From assembly GCF_014773265.1 (NCBI RefSeq), contig NZ_JACWMY010000004.1, forward strand, positions 124,001 to 188,000: DNA of 64,000 nucleotides, in the 5' to 3' direction. Of this stretch, positions 45,688-53,188 are shown piece after piece (position 1 is the stretch's first letter; the number at the start of each line of letters is the position of its first letter). Source of the DNA: Mucilaginibacter pankratovii (GTDB taxonomy: Bacteria > Bacteroidota > Bacteroidia > Sphingobacteriales > Sphingobacteriaceae). The translations under genes were made by a program, and so were the position numbers. The notes beneath the pieces are model-generated. The model did not search any database, had not been told where the DNA came from, and worked only from the letters and a program-made list of their open reading frames with translations.

Positions 45688-46738
45688 AAATTACAAGGTC
45701 GGGAATTATTAGATCTTTGGTGGTACAGGCCATGCTGCCCCATGATAATCCAACACCAAAACCACAGGCTATTACCTGGTTGCTGCCACTTTTTAAAGCT
45801 TCGGCTGTTTCTGTTATCATTGTAAGCGGGATGCTTGAACTGCTTGTGTTACCAAAGTTTTTTAAAGAATATGGCACCTTGTTTTCCGGCAACTGCAGTT
45901 TTTTTCTTATCCGTTCATTCATCATCAGGTTTGCCTGGTGAAAAAAGAAATAGTCCACTTTCTCTTTATCAATATCAAATTTTGCGAGGAGCTGGTTTAC
46001 GCTTTCGGGCGCCTTTGATATACCGAAAGAGAATACATCCATGCCATCAAGGGATAACTGCAATTTATTACGGGCTATACCTTCCTCTATTTGCACTTGT
46101 TCTAAAGAAGCCGTGCCGAACCGGCTGCGATACCCACCATCAGGGATTATAATAGACTGGTAACCGCTTCCGTCGCTTGATAATACAAATTTAAATCCTT
46201 CATCGCCCTCGCAATATTCTAATGCCGTTGCTGTGCCCGAATCGCCAAAAAGCGGGTAGGTGCTTTTATCATCTTTTGAACATGATATTGATAAAGTATC
46301 GCCTACTAACAGCAATGCCTTTTTTATCATGCCGTTTTGCATATAACTTGCCAATGTGCTTAAGCCATAGATGTAGCCCGAGCAACCTAAAGATATATCC
46401 AGTGTAAAGCAATTGTGCGAAAGCCCTAACCTATCCTGCAAAATAGGAGAGGTGGCGGGCAACAAATAATCGGCCGATTGGGTAACAAACACCAGGCCTT
46501 CAATTTCGGCTTTGTCCCAGTTTAGTTCGGCAATCAATTTTTCAGCGGCGGCGAAACAAAGGTCGGATGTGCAGGTGGCCGGAGTTGCGATATGCCTGCG
46601 CTCTATCCCAGTTGTTTTAATAAGCTTCTCCATATCAGCCGTGGCAATATTTGTTAAAGCAGTATTTTCTTCAACAGTTGCAGGTACGCATGCCGAAAGC
46701 CCTTTTATACTTACATTTTTAATATGTAAAAAAGCCAT
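45680..46738 (-). CDS. 3-oxoacyl-ACP synthase III (KAS III), copy 2
   Basis: A 352-residue KAS III with an intact triad: Cys119 in DISLGCSGYIYG, His267 in YFFFHQANLM, Asn297 in FGNTSSSSIP. It is clearly diverged from copy 1 (for example different acyl-pocket segments QSADYLLPATSPIL and QSPDYFLPTTACII), so the two probably accept different primers. The ATG at 46738 is two bases after the ACP stop, so it may dock with that ACP. The role in a two-step chain is inferred. Confidence 0.9.
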   Translation of the reverse strand: MAFLHIKNVSIKGLSACVPATVEENTALTNIATADMEKLIKTTGIERRHIATPATCTSDLCFAAAEKLIAELNWDKAEIEGLVFVTQSADYLLPATSPILQDRLGLSHNCFTLDISLGCSGYIYGLSTLASYMQNGMIKKALLLVGDTLSISCSKDDKSTYPLFGDSGTATALEYCEGDEGFKFVLSSDGSGYQSIIIPDGGYRSRFGTASLEQVQIEEGIARNKLQLSLDGMDVFSFGISKAPESVNQLLAKFDIDKEKVDYFFFHQANLMMNERIRKKLQLPENKVPYSLKNFGNTSSSSIPLTMITETAEALKSGSNQVIACGFGVGLSWGSMACTTKDLIIPDLVIYE

Positions 46739-46740
46739 AG

Positions 46741-46977
46741 TTAACCGTTTACCTTCAACGATACAATATCATAGATATCCTGTATCGTGGTAGATTTTCT
46801 AACATCGTCGCCTGTTAACCTAACAGAATAGCTCTCATCAACCATTGCTATTACAGATAATGCCGTCATCGAACTCCACTCGTCGTTCTCCTTGAATTTT
46901 GTTTCGGCAGTGAAATTTTCTGTTGAGATATCATCGTACTGATCAGCAAACTCTCTTACAAATTTTTCGATATTCAT
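46741..46977 (-). CDS. Acyl carrier protein (dedicated)
   Basis: A 78-residue acidic, helical carrier protein. The likely phosphopantetheine Ser is residue 36, within NDEWSSMTALSVIAM, a variant of the DSL box seen in carrier proteins of specialised loci. It is flanked by a GNAT and a KAS III gene with 1-2 base gaps. It would hold the growing short acyl chain. It is separate from the housekeeping ACP, which I cannot see here. Confidence 0.85.
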   Translation of the reverse strand: MNIEKFVREFADQYDDISTENFTAETKFKENDEWSSMTALSVIAMVDESYSVRLTGDDVRKSTTIQDIYDIVSLKVNG

Positions 46978-46978
46978 A

Positions 46979-47515
46979 TCAGTATATATCTGGTTGTATA
47001 ATACTTGTTAAAAAACTACTTTTTTTTTCGTAGGCTGCCCTGTCCATTGCAAAATAAACGTTGAGCTCATCTTCATTAATAACTTTGGCAAACATTTTAT
47101 GGTAACGCAATACCTTTTTGTTGTTTTTTCTGACATCAAAAAACCAATCGCCAAGCTTAAGAACCTCTTTGGCTAAAAAACCTACAAACAAATCGGATTT
47201 TAAACCTACAAACTCATCGCATCCCGGTTTAATGAGCCAACTGCCGCTGGTGAAACTTTCGGCAGTTATATCATAAAGCCTAAAAACGCCAAGCGGCTGT
47301 TGGTTATCATCTTCAAATAATACGTAATATTCTTTTCGCTCATTTTCGCGCTGCTTATATGCTTTTATCCATTCTGTTTGCTTTTGCAGATCATCATCCG
47401 TTGCCGACAAATATCGTGCGCGTTCTTTATTGGTGCGTAACGATAAGATGAATTGCGCATCGCTTTCCTCAACCAGCCTAAAAGTTAAACCATATTTATG
47501 AAATGGGAATTGCAT
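46979..47515 (-). CDS. GNAT-family N-acyltransferase
   Basis: A 178-residue GNAT-fold transferase. It begins FRLVEESDAQFILSLRTNKER, then an acceptor region YYVLFEDDNQQPLGVFRLYD, and the expected cofactor region near SDLFVGFLAKEVLKLGDW, with the QxxGx(G/A)-like loop degenerate. Next to an ACP and cupins, it is best read as attaching an acyl group from ACP or CoA to an amino sugar. The acyl-donor type (ACP or CoA) is inferred from context. Confidence 0.75.
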   Translation of the reverse strand: MQFPFHKYGLTFRLVEESDAQFILSLRTNKERARYLSATDDDLQKQTEWIKAYKQRENERKEYYVLFEDDNQQPLGVFRLYDITAESFTSGSWLIKPGCDEFVGLKSDLFVGFLAKEVLKLGDWFFDVRKNNKKVLRYHKMFAKVINEDELNVYFAMDRAAYEKKSSFLTSIIQPDIY

Positions 47516-47938
47516 TTAACGCGATTTAAAGCTTTTAAAGCCGTCGTAATCTCTTAAATAATCCTGCTCGTTATAAAGTTCGGAGGCCAGTACCAGGCAA
47601 ATAGCACCCGATGAAAAATTAGATATATCGCGCCAGATGCCCGGCTTTATATGCAGCCCTACGTACGGGCGGTTTAGCTGGATGGTTTTTTTATTTATTC
47701 CATCGTCTAAATGTACGTCAAAACTACCGCTGGCGGCAACAATAAGCTGTTCTAATTGCCTGTGGCCATGCGCCGCCCTCGATTCTCCGCCCGGGATATC
47801 ATATAAATAATAGATCCGTTTTACTGCGAAAGGGATGTGTACGTTATTTTCTACCGGTGTAATGTTACCCGCCCGGTTGTGGATACGGGGTAGCTGCATT
47901 ATATTACAATCAAAAACGGTGGTTTTGCTACCCTGCAT
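47516..47938 (-). CDS. FdtA/QdtA-like cupin sugar 3,4-ketoisomerase (copy 2)
   Basis: A 140-residue cupin of the WxcM-like or FdtA/QdtA group: IMQLPRIHNRAGNITPVE, YYLYDIPGGESRAAHGHRQL with active-site His residues, LIVAASGSFDVHLDDG, and the YVGLHIKPGIWRDI segment. It would convert dTDP-4-keto-6-deoxy-glucose to a 3-keto isomer. ATG 47938 overlaps the upstream cupin by 11 bases; an ATG at 47959 is a longer alternative. It is about 40-50% similar by eye to its upstream paralog, so the two may catalyse different stereochemistry. Confidence 0.85.
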   Translation of the reverse strand: MQGSKTTVFDCNIMQLPRIHNRAGNITPVENNVHIPFAVKRIYYLYDIPGGESRAAHGHRQLEQLIVAASGSFDVHLDDGINKKTIQLNRPYVGLHIKPGIWRDISNFSSGAICLVLASELYNEQDYLRDYDGFKSFKSR

Positions 47939-48332
47939 TTCGTTTTTGTACAAATTCATCAAAATTACGAATGTAGGCCTCCTCCGAGTATTTCTTATCT
48001 GCCAGGATCAACGCAAGAGAATTGGTGGAAAAATTCTCCAGTTCGCGCCACATCATTTTAGGTATGTACAAACCGTAATATGACCTGTTGAGGTGAAACC
48101 GCAGTTCTTTTGTGCCATCGTGCAATACCACATCAAAGCTACCGCTTAATGCCACAATAAACTCCTGCAGATCGCTGTAAGCATGGCCGCCCCTGCGTTC
48201 GCCGCCGGGTACATCATATATCCAATAAGTGCGTTCGATCTTAAACGGGATATGGTTACTTTCTTCTATAAACGAGAGGTTCCCCCGGTCGTCTAATATC
48301 TTCGGCAGCTGTATTATTTCGGGGTTTAACAT
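47928..48332 (-). CDS. FdtA/QdtA-like cupin sugar 3,4-ketoisomerase (copy 1)
   Basis: A 134-residue WxcM-like cupin: MLNPEIIQLPKILDDRGNLS, WIYDVPGGERRGGHAYSDLQ, FIVALSGSFDVVLHDG, and YYGLYIPKMMWREL. The His is in a GHA rather than the GHG context of its neighbour. It would isomerise a dTDP-4-keto-6-deoxyhexose for the aminotransferase at 42821. The ATG at 48332 overlaps the Wzt stop by 7 bases. Known FdtA and QdtA differ at only a few active-site residues, so I do not assign stereochemistry. Confidence 0.85.
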   Translation of the reverse strand: MLNPEIIQLPKILDDRGNLSFIEESNHIPFKIERTYWIYDVPGGERRGGHAYSDLQEFIVALSGSFDVVLHDGTKELRFHLNRSYYGLYIPKMMWRELENFSTNSLALILADKKYSEEAYIRNFDEFVQKRNAG

Positions 48333-49603
48333 ATGATAGCCTGCTCAAAATTAACCTTGTATTGTATATTAGGCAGTATTACGCCCGGTGTTAGCGCGCT
48401 GTTACTGCCCGAGCTTTCATTTAAAACTTCAAACTGTATAAAATCGTTTGCCGAGAATAACTCATAACGTTGGTTCTCACCAAAAATGATCTTGAACGCG
48501 TACCGGCCCGCATTTAACAAATTGGCGGGCAGTATACCCCTAACCGTATATATGCCCTGCCTGGCATCATTCTCCGTACTTATCAGTACTCCCTGGTGAA
48601 AAACGATAATTTCATCATCGTTTTTTAATTCAAAGGTAGCATCTAAATTTATACCGGCTTTATGGTTGTAAAACAACAGTGTAAAATAAGCCCCGGTTGA
48701 TATGGAAATAACGTCGCCGGTTATTGGCTCAACTTTAAAGCTTTTTATACGGATAGCGTCGTTGCCTGGGGCGGTATCCTGCTTGCCTTTATGATCAAAG
48801 TGGGAGGGGAGATCGTTATTTAGCTGGTAAAAGCTAACAGCCTCGAGCTGTTTGCCCGCAAATGTTAACTGGCCATTGGTTAGCACTATCCCCTGCGTGC
48901 AAAGCGATTTTATAGCCGCCATATTGTGGCTCACAAATAAAACTGTACGGCCTTCGCCTTTGCTCACCTCGCCAATTTTACCCAGGCACTTCTTTTGAAA
49001 TTCGGCATCGCCTACGGCAAGCACTTCATCAATAATCAGGATCTCTGATTCGAGGTGGGCCGCTACTGCAAATGCCAGCCTTACATACATGCCCGATGAG
49101 TAGCGCTTCACCGGCGTGTTGATATATCTTTCTACGCCGGAGAACTCAACAATTTCGTCAAATTTCTTTTTGATCTCGGCCTTTCGCATGCCCAATATGG
49201 CCCCGTTAAGGTATATGTTTTCGGTACCGGTGAGTTCCGGATGAAAACCGGTACCTACTTCTAACAGGCTTGCAACACGCCCCTTCATTTTTACAGTACC
49301 GGTAGTAGGCGCGGTGGTTCTGCTTAATATTTTAAGCAACGTGCTTTTGCCGGCGCCGTTGCGGCCAATAATACCCACAGCGCTGCCTTGTTCAATCTCA
49401 AAGTTGATGTCTTTTAAACTCCAAACTACATTACTTGTGCCGGTGGTTGTGCGGTCGTTTATTTCACCAATTTTTAAAAACGGGTCTTCTTTACCTCTTA
49501 TGCGTGCCCAGTAACGTTCTATATCGCGCGATATGGTGCCTGTGCCGAAAGACCCCAGCTGATAAGCCTTTGATAAATTTTGAACCTGGATTACTTTAGG
49601 CAT
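48326..49603 (-). CDS. Wzt-type polysaccharide ABC transporter ATPase with carbohydrate-binding tail
   Basis: A 425-residue ATPase of polysaccharide ABC export. Walker A VGIIGRNGAGKSTLLKIL is near residue 80, the signature is VKRYSSGMYVRLAFAVAAHL, and Walker B is ILIIDEVLAVGD. A C-terminal domain of about 170 residues (beta-rich, with FKVEPITGDVISISTGAYF) matches Wzt tails that bind the non-reducing end of the glycan. It starts at ATG 49603. The membrane partner Wzm is not next to it and not found in the window. Confidence 0.92.
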   Translation of the reverse strand: MPKVIQVQNLSKAYQLGSFGTGTISRDIERYWARIRGKEDPFLKIGEINDRTTTGTSNVVWSLKDINFEIEQGSAVGIIGRNGAGKSTLLKILSRTTAPTTGTVKMKGRVASLLEVGTGFHPELTGTENIYLNGAILGMRKAEIKKKFDEIVEFSGVERYINTPVKRYSSGMYVRLAFAVAAHLESEILIIDEVLAVGDAEFQKKCLGKIGEVSKGEGRTVLFVSHNMAAIKSLCTQGIVLTNGQLTFAGKQLEAVSFYQLNNDLPSHFDHKGKQDTAPGNDAIRIKSFKVEPITGDVISISTGAYFTLLFYNHKAGINLDATFELKNDDEIIVFHQGVLISTENDARQGIYTVRGILPANLLNAGRYAFKIIFGENQRYELFSANDFIQFEVLNESSGSNSALTPGVILPNIQYKVNFEQAIIC

Positions 49604-49640
49604 CGCTAAAAGGTACGGTTAGATTTAATGTGGCGGGCAT

Positions 49641-50759
49641 TTAATTATCCAGCAGTTGTTGCAGGTTATTGATATAACTTTCTTCGCTAAAATATTGCAG
49701 GCAATTTTTTTGCAGGTAGCGGCGCTGCTCTACCGTTAACGGATGTGTTAAATATTCAGCTACCTGGCGCTCAAGTTCCTTGTTGTCATCCGGGTCGATA
49801 GCTTTCCCCAATTCTCCGTTGCGTATTGCATCTACACTGCCATCGGCATTGCCGCATAATACAGGCAGGCCGCAAGCTAACGCCTCTATAAAAACAATTC
49901 CAAAACCTTCTTTTTTACTTGGCAGTACAAACAGATCTGCCAGCAAAAAATGATCTACCAATTCTGTCTCATCAATAAAGCCGGTAAGAAGCACGTTATC
50001 GCTAACCTCATATTTCCTGATGAGTTCCTTAACGCGCAGCCCCTCCTGCTTATCATACTTACCTGATAGAATGTACCTAATACCCGGAAACTGATGTTTT
50101 AACCCGCCTACGGCGGTTATCACGTTTTCGTACCCTTTATACTTTTCTGTCGAAGCCAAACGCGTCAGCGTGAAGATAACCGGGTTTGCTTCCGTTAAAC
50201 CGTACCTGTTTAACAGGTTATTTGGCTTTGCAAATGTGCTTGGGTGCTTTATAAACGGATCGATAACGTTGTTTAATATTACACATTTATCCGCATTTGC
50301 GTTGTGGAGCACAACCAACTTGTCTTTTGTGAATTGGCTTACGCAAATTATTCTATCGCAATATTTTAAAAGCAGCTTTTTTTGAAAGTTTAGCGGGCGC
50401 CAAACCTCTATGCCGTGTGCTATAAGCCAAACATTGCATTTGGGCTTTAATAATTTTGCCAGCAGGCCTATAACCGCGAAGTTAATATGGCTTAAAATCA
50501 GCGTATCGTTATTGTTTGTGTAAAAGAGGGTACGCCAAATAAAGCTGGCTTTATTTTTATTAAAGCCTTTAAAATTTTGCGCTGGCAAGTACTGCGGAAG
50601 CAGATCATCATCTGAATCATATAACGATAACAGTTTTAATGCCCAGTTATTTTTTTGGCAGATGTGTTGTAACGAATGCGCCAGCGTACGGGCCATTTTT
50701 TGTATGCCACCCGTTGCGCTAAAAGTTTGCAGTGTTAAAAGAATCACCTTTTTAGACAT
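49641..50759 (-). CDS. Glycosyltransferase family 4
   Basis: A 372-residue GT-B transferase. It starts MSKKVILLTLQTFSATGGIQ; the donor domain has VIFTLTRLASTEKYKGYENV and PSKKEGFGIVFIEALACGLP with the Glu pair. ATG 50759 overlaps the AsnB stop by 8 bases and is preferred to a start at 50870 inside asnB. It lies between AsnB and Wzt. A WcaC/RfaB-like plan is suggested, but the donor is unknown. Confidence 0.92.
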   Translation of the reverse strand: MSKKVILLTLQTFSATGGIQKMARTLAHSLQHICQKNNWALKLLSLYDSDDDLLPQYLPAQNFKGFNKNKASFIWRTLFYTNNNDTLILSHINFAVIGLLAKLLKPKCNVWLIAHGIEVWRPLNFQKKLLLKYCDRIICVSQFTKDKLVVLHNANADKCVILNNVIDPFIKHPSTFAKPNNLLNRYGLTEANPVIFTLTRLASTEKYKGYENVITAVGGLKHQFPGIRYILSGKYDKQEGLRVKELIRKYEVSDNVLLTGFIDETELVDHFLLADLFVLPSKKEGFGIVFIEALACGLPVLCGNADGSVDAIRNGELGKAIDPDDNKELERQVAEYLTHPLTVEQRRYLQKNCLQYFSEESYINNLQQLLDN

Positions 50760-52536
50760 GCTTTTGTATTTGATAGAGTGCGTATGCTTTAGACCAATGC
50801 AATTGATCCTCTTTAAATTTGTGAATGGTTTTTTTTGCAAACGAACCATGGTAAAAGCTTTCGTCGGCAATGCTTTTATTGTTTTTCATCCATTGCTGTA
50901 GCGGGAAAGTAAAACCCATTTTTGGCCGGTCCCAAACCGCATTAGGCAGCACGTTCTTAAAGCTATCTATTAACAGCTGTTTTGGCCTGCCATTGTTGAA
51001 ACGCAAAGCCGGATCTACCCCTTGTGTAAATGCCACAAAGTCTTCATCTAAAAAGGGCACTCTTACCTCCAGCCCGTGGCTCATGCCCATTACATCGGTA
51101 TCCCGTAAAAGCTGGTTTTGCATATACAGGTTAGTTTCAAACCATGATGCGTGCAGCCCGTCGTAAGCACCCAATTGTGGTATTGTGGTATCGCCAAAGA
51201 GGATATCGTTTAATTGCCGTTCGCTTATATCAACAATTTTAGCAATATCAGCCGGGGAAAATAACCCCCGAAGAAACAAATAATCTGCTACCGGGTGCTT
51301 GTAAGCCAGGTAGGCTATTCGTTTGTAGTTGTTTAATGCCAGTAAGCTGGCTTTAGATAATAGCGCTTTAGGGACCTTTCTGAGGTATTTAATAATATTA
51401 ATTCTGCTGAAGGAAGGATAACCGCCGTAAAGCTCGTCGGCACCGATGCCGGATAATACCGCTTTCAACCCGTCATCGTGTGCATATTTACTGATAAACC
51501 AGGAGTTTATTCCATCGGTAGTTGGCATATCCATGGCGCTCATAATATGAGGCAGGTGATCCTCAAAATCTTCTTCTTTAACCAGGTGCCTGAAATTTTC
51601 ACCGGTTATGCTGCCCAACACGGCGTTTTGATAGATACGTTCATCGTATACTTTTTCATCAAAGTATATCGAAATGGTTTTAAGTTCCTGCTCTTTATTT
51701 GCGTTGGCCAGCAACGATATAATGGAGGAATCGATTCCTCCGCTTAAAAACACGCCAATAGGGGCATCTGATACCAATTGCCGTTTAACAGCGTTTTGCA
51801 AACTATCTTTTATACCGGCCCGGGCAATAGCTATATCGCTTATAATATCGTTCGGGCCCGATTCGGTATATTTGGTTATTGTATAGCTTTTGTTTTTTTG
51901 CCAGCGCAGGTAATGGCCTTTTGGCAGGCTAAGCACATTTTTTAGGGTGGTGTACGGTTCGGGGATATGCCCGTAGGCTAAAAGCCATACCGGCCAGCGC
52001 TCATCTGCATCGTTTGCTATGCCTGCCGCTTTAAATGCTTTTATTTCTGATGCAAAAACCAGCTGATCGTTTACCGTTGAATAATAAAGCGGCTTTATAC
52101 CTCCCGAATCGCGTACCAGGTAAACTTCTGCTTTAAACGCATCGTAAAGTGCAAAGGCAAACATCCCCCTAAGTTTGGTAAACGATGCGGTGCCCCAATA
52201 CAAATAGGCCTGTAAAATTACCTCGGTATCAGTTTCTGAGGTAAAGGTTACCCCTAATTTTTGCAGGCAGTATTTTAACTCCCGGTAATTGTATATTTCT
52301 CCGTTAAAAGTTATCCAGGCCTTTTGCCCGGCGGCTGTCATTGGCTGATGCCCGTTTTTGCTCAGATCGATTATAGCCAGCCGGCGGTGGCCAAAGCCAA
52401 GTCCTTCGGCGGTATCTTCAAAAAAACCGGCATCATCTGGCCCGCCATGCTCCATAGAATTACACATGGTAGTTACAAGCCGCTTTACTTGTTCGCTACC
52501 TAATGTATCTGAAACTATCCCTGCTATTCTGCACAT
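50752..52536 (-). CDS. asnB: Asparagine synthase (glutamine-hydrolysing), locus copy
   Basis: A 594-residue class II glutamine amidotransferase. Cys2 follows the initiator Met (MCRIAGIVSDTLG), with FNGEIYNYREL. The ATP-binding synthetase half contains GVFLSGGIDSSIISLL. AsnB-like genes in polysaccharide loci are often thought to amidate uronic-acid sugars rather than make free asparagine, and that is plausible here. The 122-base gap to the NusG-like gene is the largest inside the operon. Confidence 0.9.
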   Translation of the reverse strand: MCRIAGIVSDTLGSEQVKRLVTTMCNSMEHGGPDDAGFFEDTAEGLGFGHRRLAIIDLSKNGHQPMTAAGQKAWITFNGEIYNYRELKYCLQKLGVTFTSETDTEVILQAYLYWGTASFTKLRGMFAFALYDAFKAEVYLVRDSGGIKPLYYSTVNDQLVFASEIKAFKAAGIANDADERWPVWLLAYGHIPEPYTTLKNVLSLPKGHYLRWQKNKSYTITKYTESGPNDIISDIAIARAGIKDSLQNAVKRQLVSDAPIGVFLSGGIDSSIISLLANANKEQELKTISIYFDEKVYDERIYQNAVLGSITGENFRHLVKEEDFEDHLPHIMSAMDMPTTDGINSWFISKYAHDDGLKAVLSGIGADELYGGYPSFSRINIIKYLRKVPKALLSKASLLALNNYKRIAYLAYKHPVADYLFLRGLFSPADIAKIVDISERQLNDILFGDTTIPQLGAYDGLHASWFETNLYMQNQLLRDTDVMGMSHGLEVRVPFLDEDFVAFTQGVDPALRFNNGRPKQLLIDSFKNVLPNAVWDRPKMGFTFPLQQWMKNNKSIADESFYHGSFAKKTIHKFKEDQLHWSKAYALYQIQKHV

Positions 52537-52658
52537 ATTAAGCCATTGGGCACAGCTTCGCCCGGTAAGTCACGCTGTTTGTTTGTAACTTATTGATAAT
52601 CAAGAAGAATTATAATTCAATAAAATAATATTTTTACCGAATTAAGTTGGCAATTGCC

Positions 52659-53174
52659 TCAAAGCCTGTTAATAAACGATGCTGCCACATTTACGATAAT
52701 GGAACAGCCAAGGCTTTCTAACCGCAATAATAATTGTTTTTGCGAACGGTATGCTATCATTTCGCCGGTTAAGCCTTTTAATGGCCCGGCCTTTATTTTT
52801 ATTTTTTCTCCTGGTTGTAGGTTTTCCTCTGTTACTTCAAGCTCCAGGGAACTTGCCATTAGTAATTGCAGGTCTTCTATCTGTTTATCGGGCATCGAGG
52901 CTATCCTGCCCGAAAAATATATAAAGCGCGCTATGCCTTTGGTCATCAGCACTTCGGCCTGGTTGTGCTCTGCCATGCGCACAAAAAGGTACGATTTAAT
53001 AAGTGGCTCTTCCACCCATTTTTTCCTATCGCTCCATTGTTTTAATCGTTTTTGAAGGGGCAAATATGCCTCAACTCCTTTCTTAATAAGAGTGTCATAA
53101 GCTTTTTTTTCTGCACGCGGATGAGTGTATACCGGGTACCATCGTAGCTTCCCTGTATCTTTATCTAAAACCAT
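52659..53174 (-). CDS. NusG/UpxY-like transcription antiterminator
   Basis: A 171-residue NusG N-terminal domain protein with a KOW-like tail. Visible are WYPVYTHPRAEKKAYDTLIK, EAYLPLQKRLKQWSDRKKWV, EEPLIKSYLFVRM, and KIKAGPLKGLTGEMIAYRSQ. In Bacteroides, UpxY proteins promote transcription through long capsule operons. Here it is the third gene, after wza- and wzc-like genes. ATG 53174 is used; the TTG three codons earlier is less likely. Its action on this 41-kb operon is inferred. Confidence 0.88.
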   Translation of the reverse strand: MVLDKDTGKLRWYPVYTHPRAEKKAYDTLIKKGVEAYLPLQKRLKQWSDRKKWVEEPLIKSYLFVRMAEHNQAEVLMTKGIARFIYFSGRIASMPDKQIEDLQLLMASSLELEVTEENLQPGEKIKIKAGPLKGLTGEMIAYRSQKQLLLRLESLGCSIIVNVAASFINRL

Positions 53175-53188
53175 TCCTGTCAAAAAAA

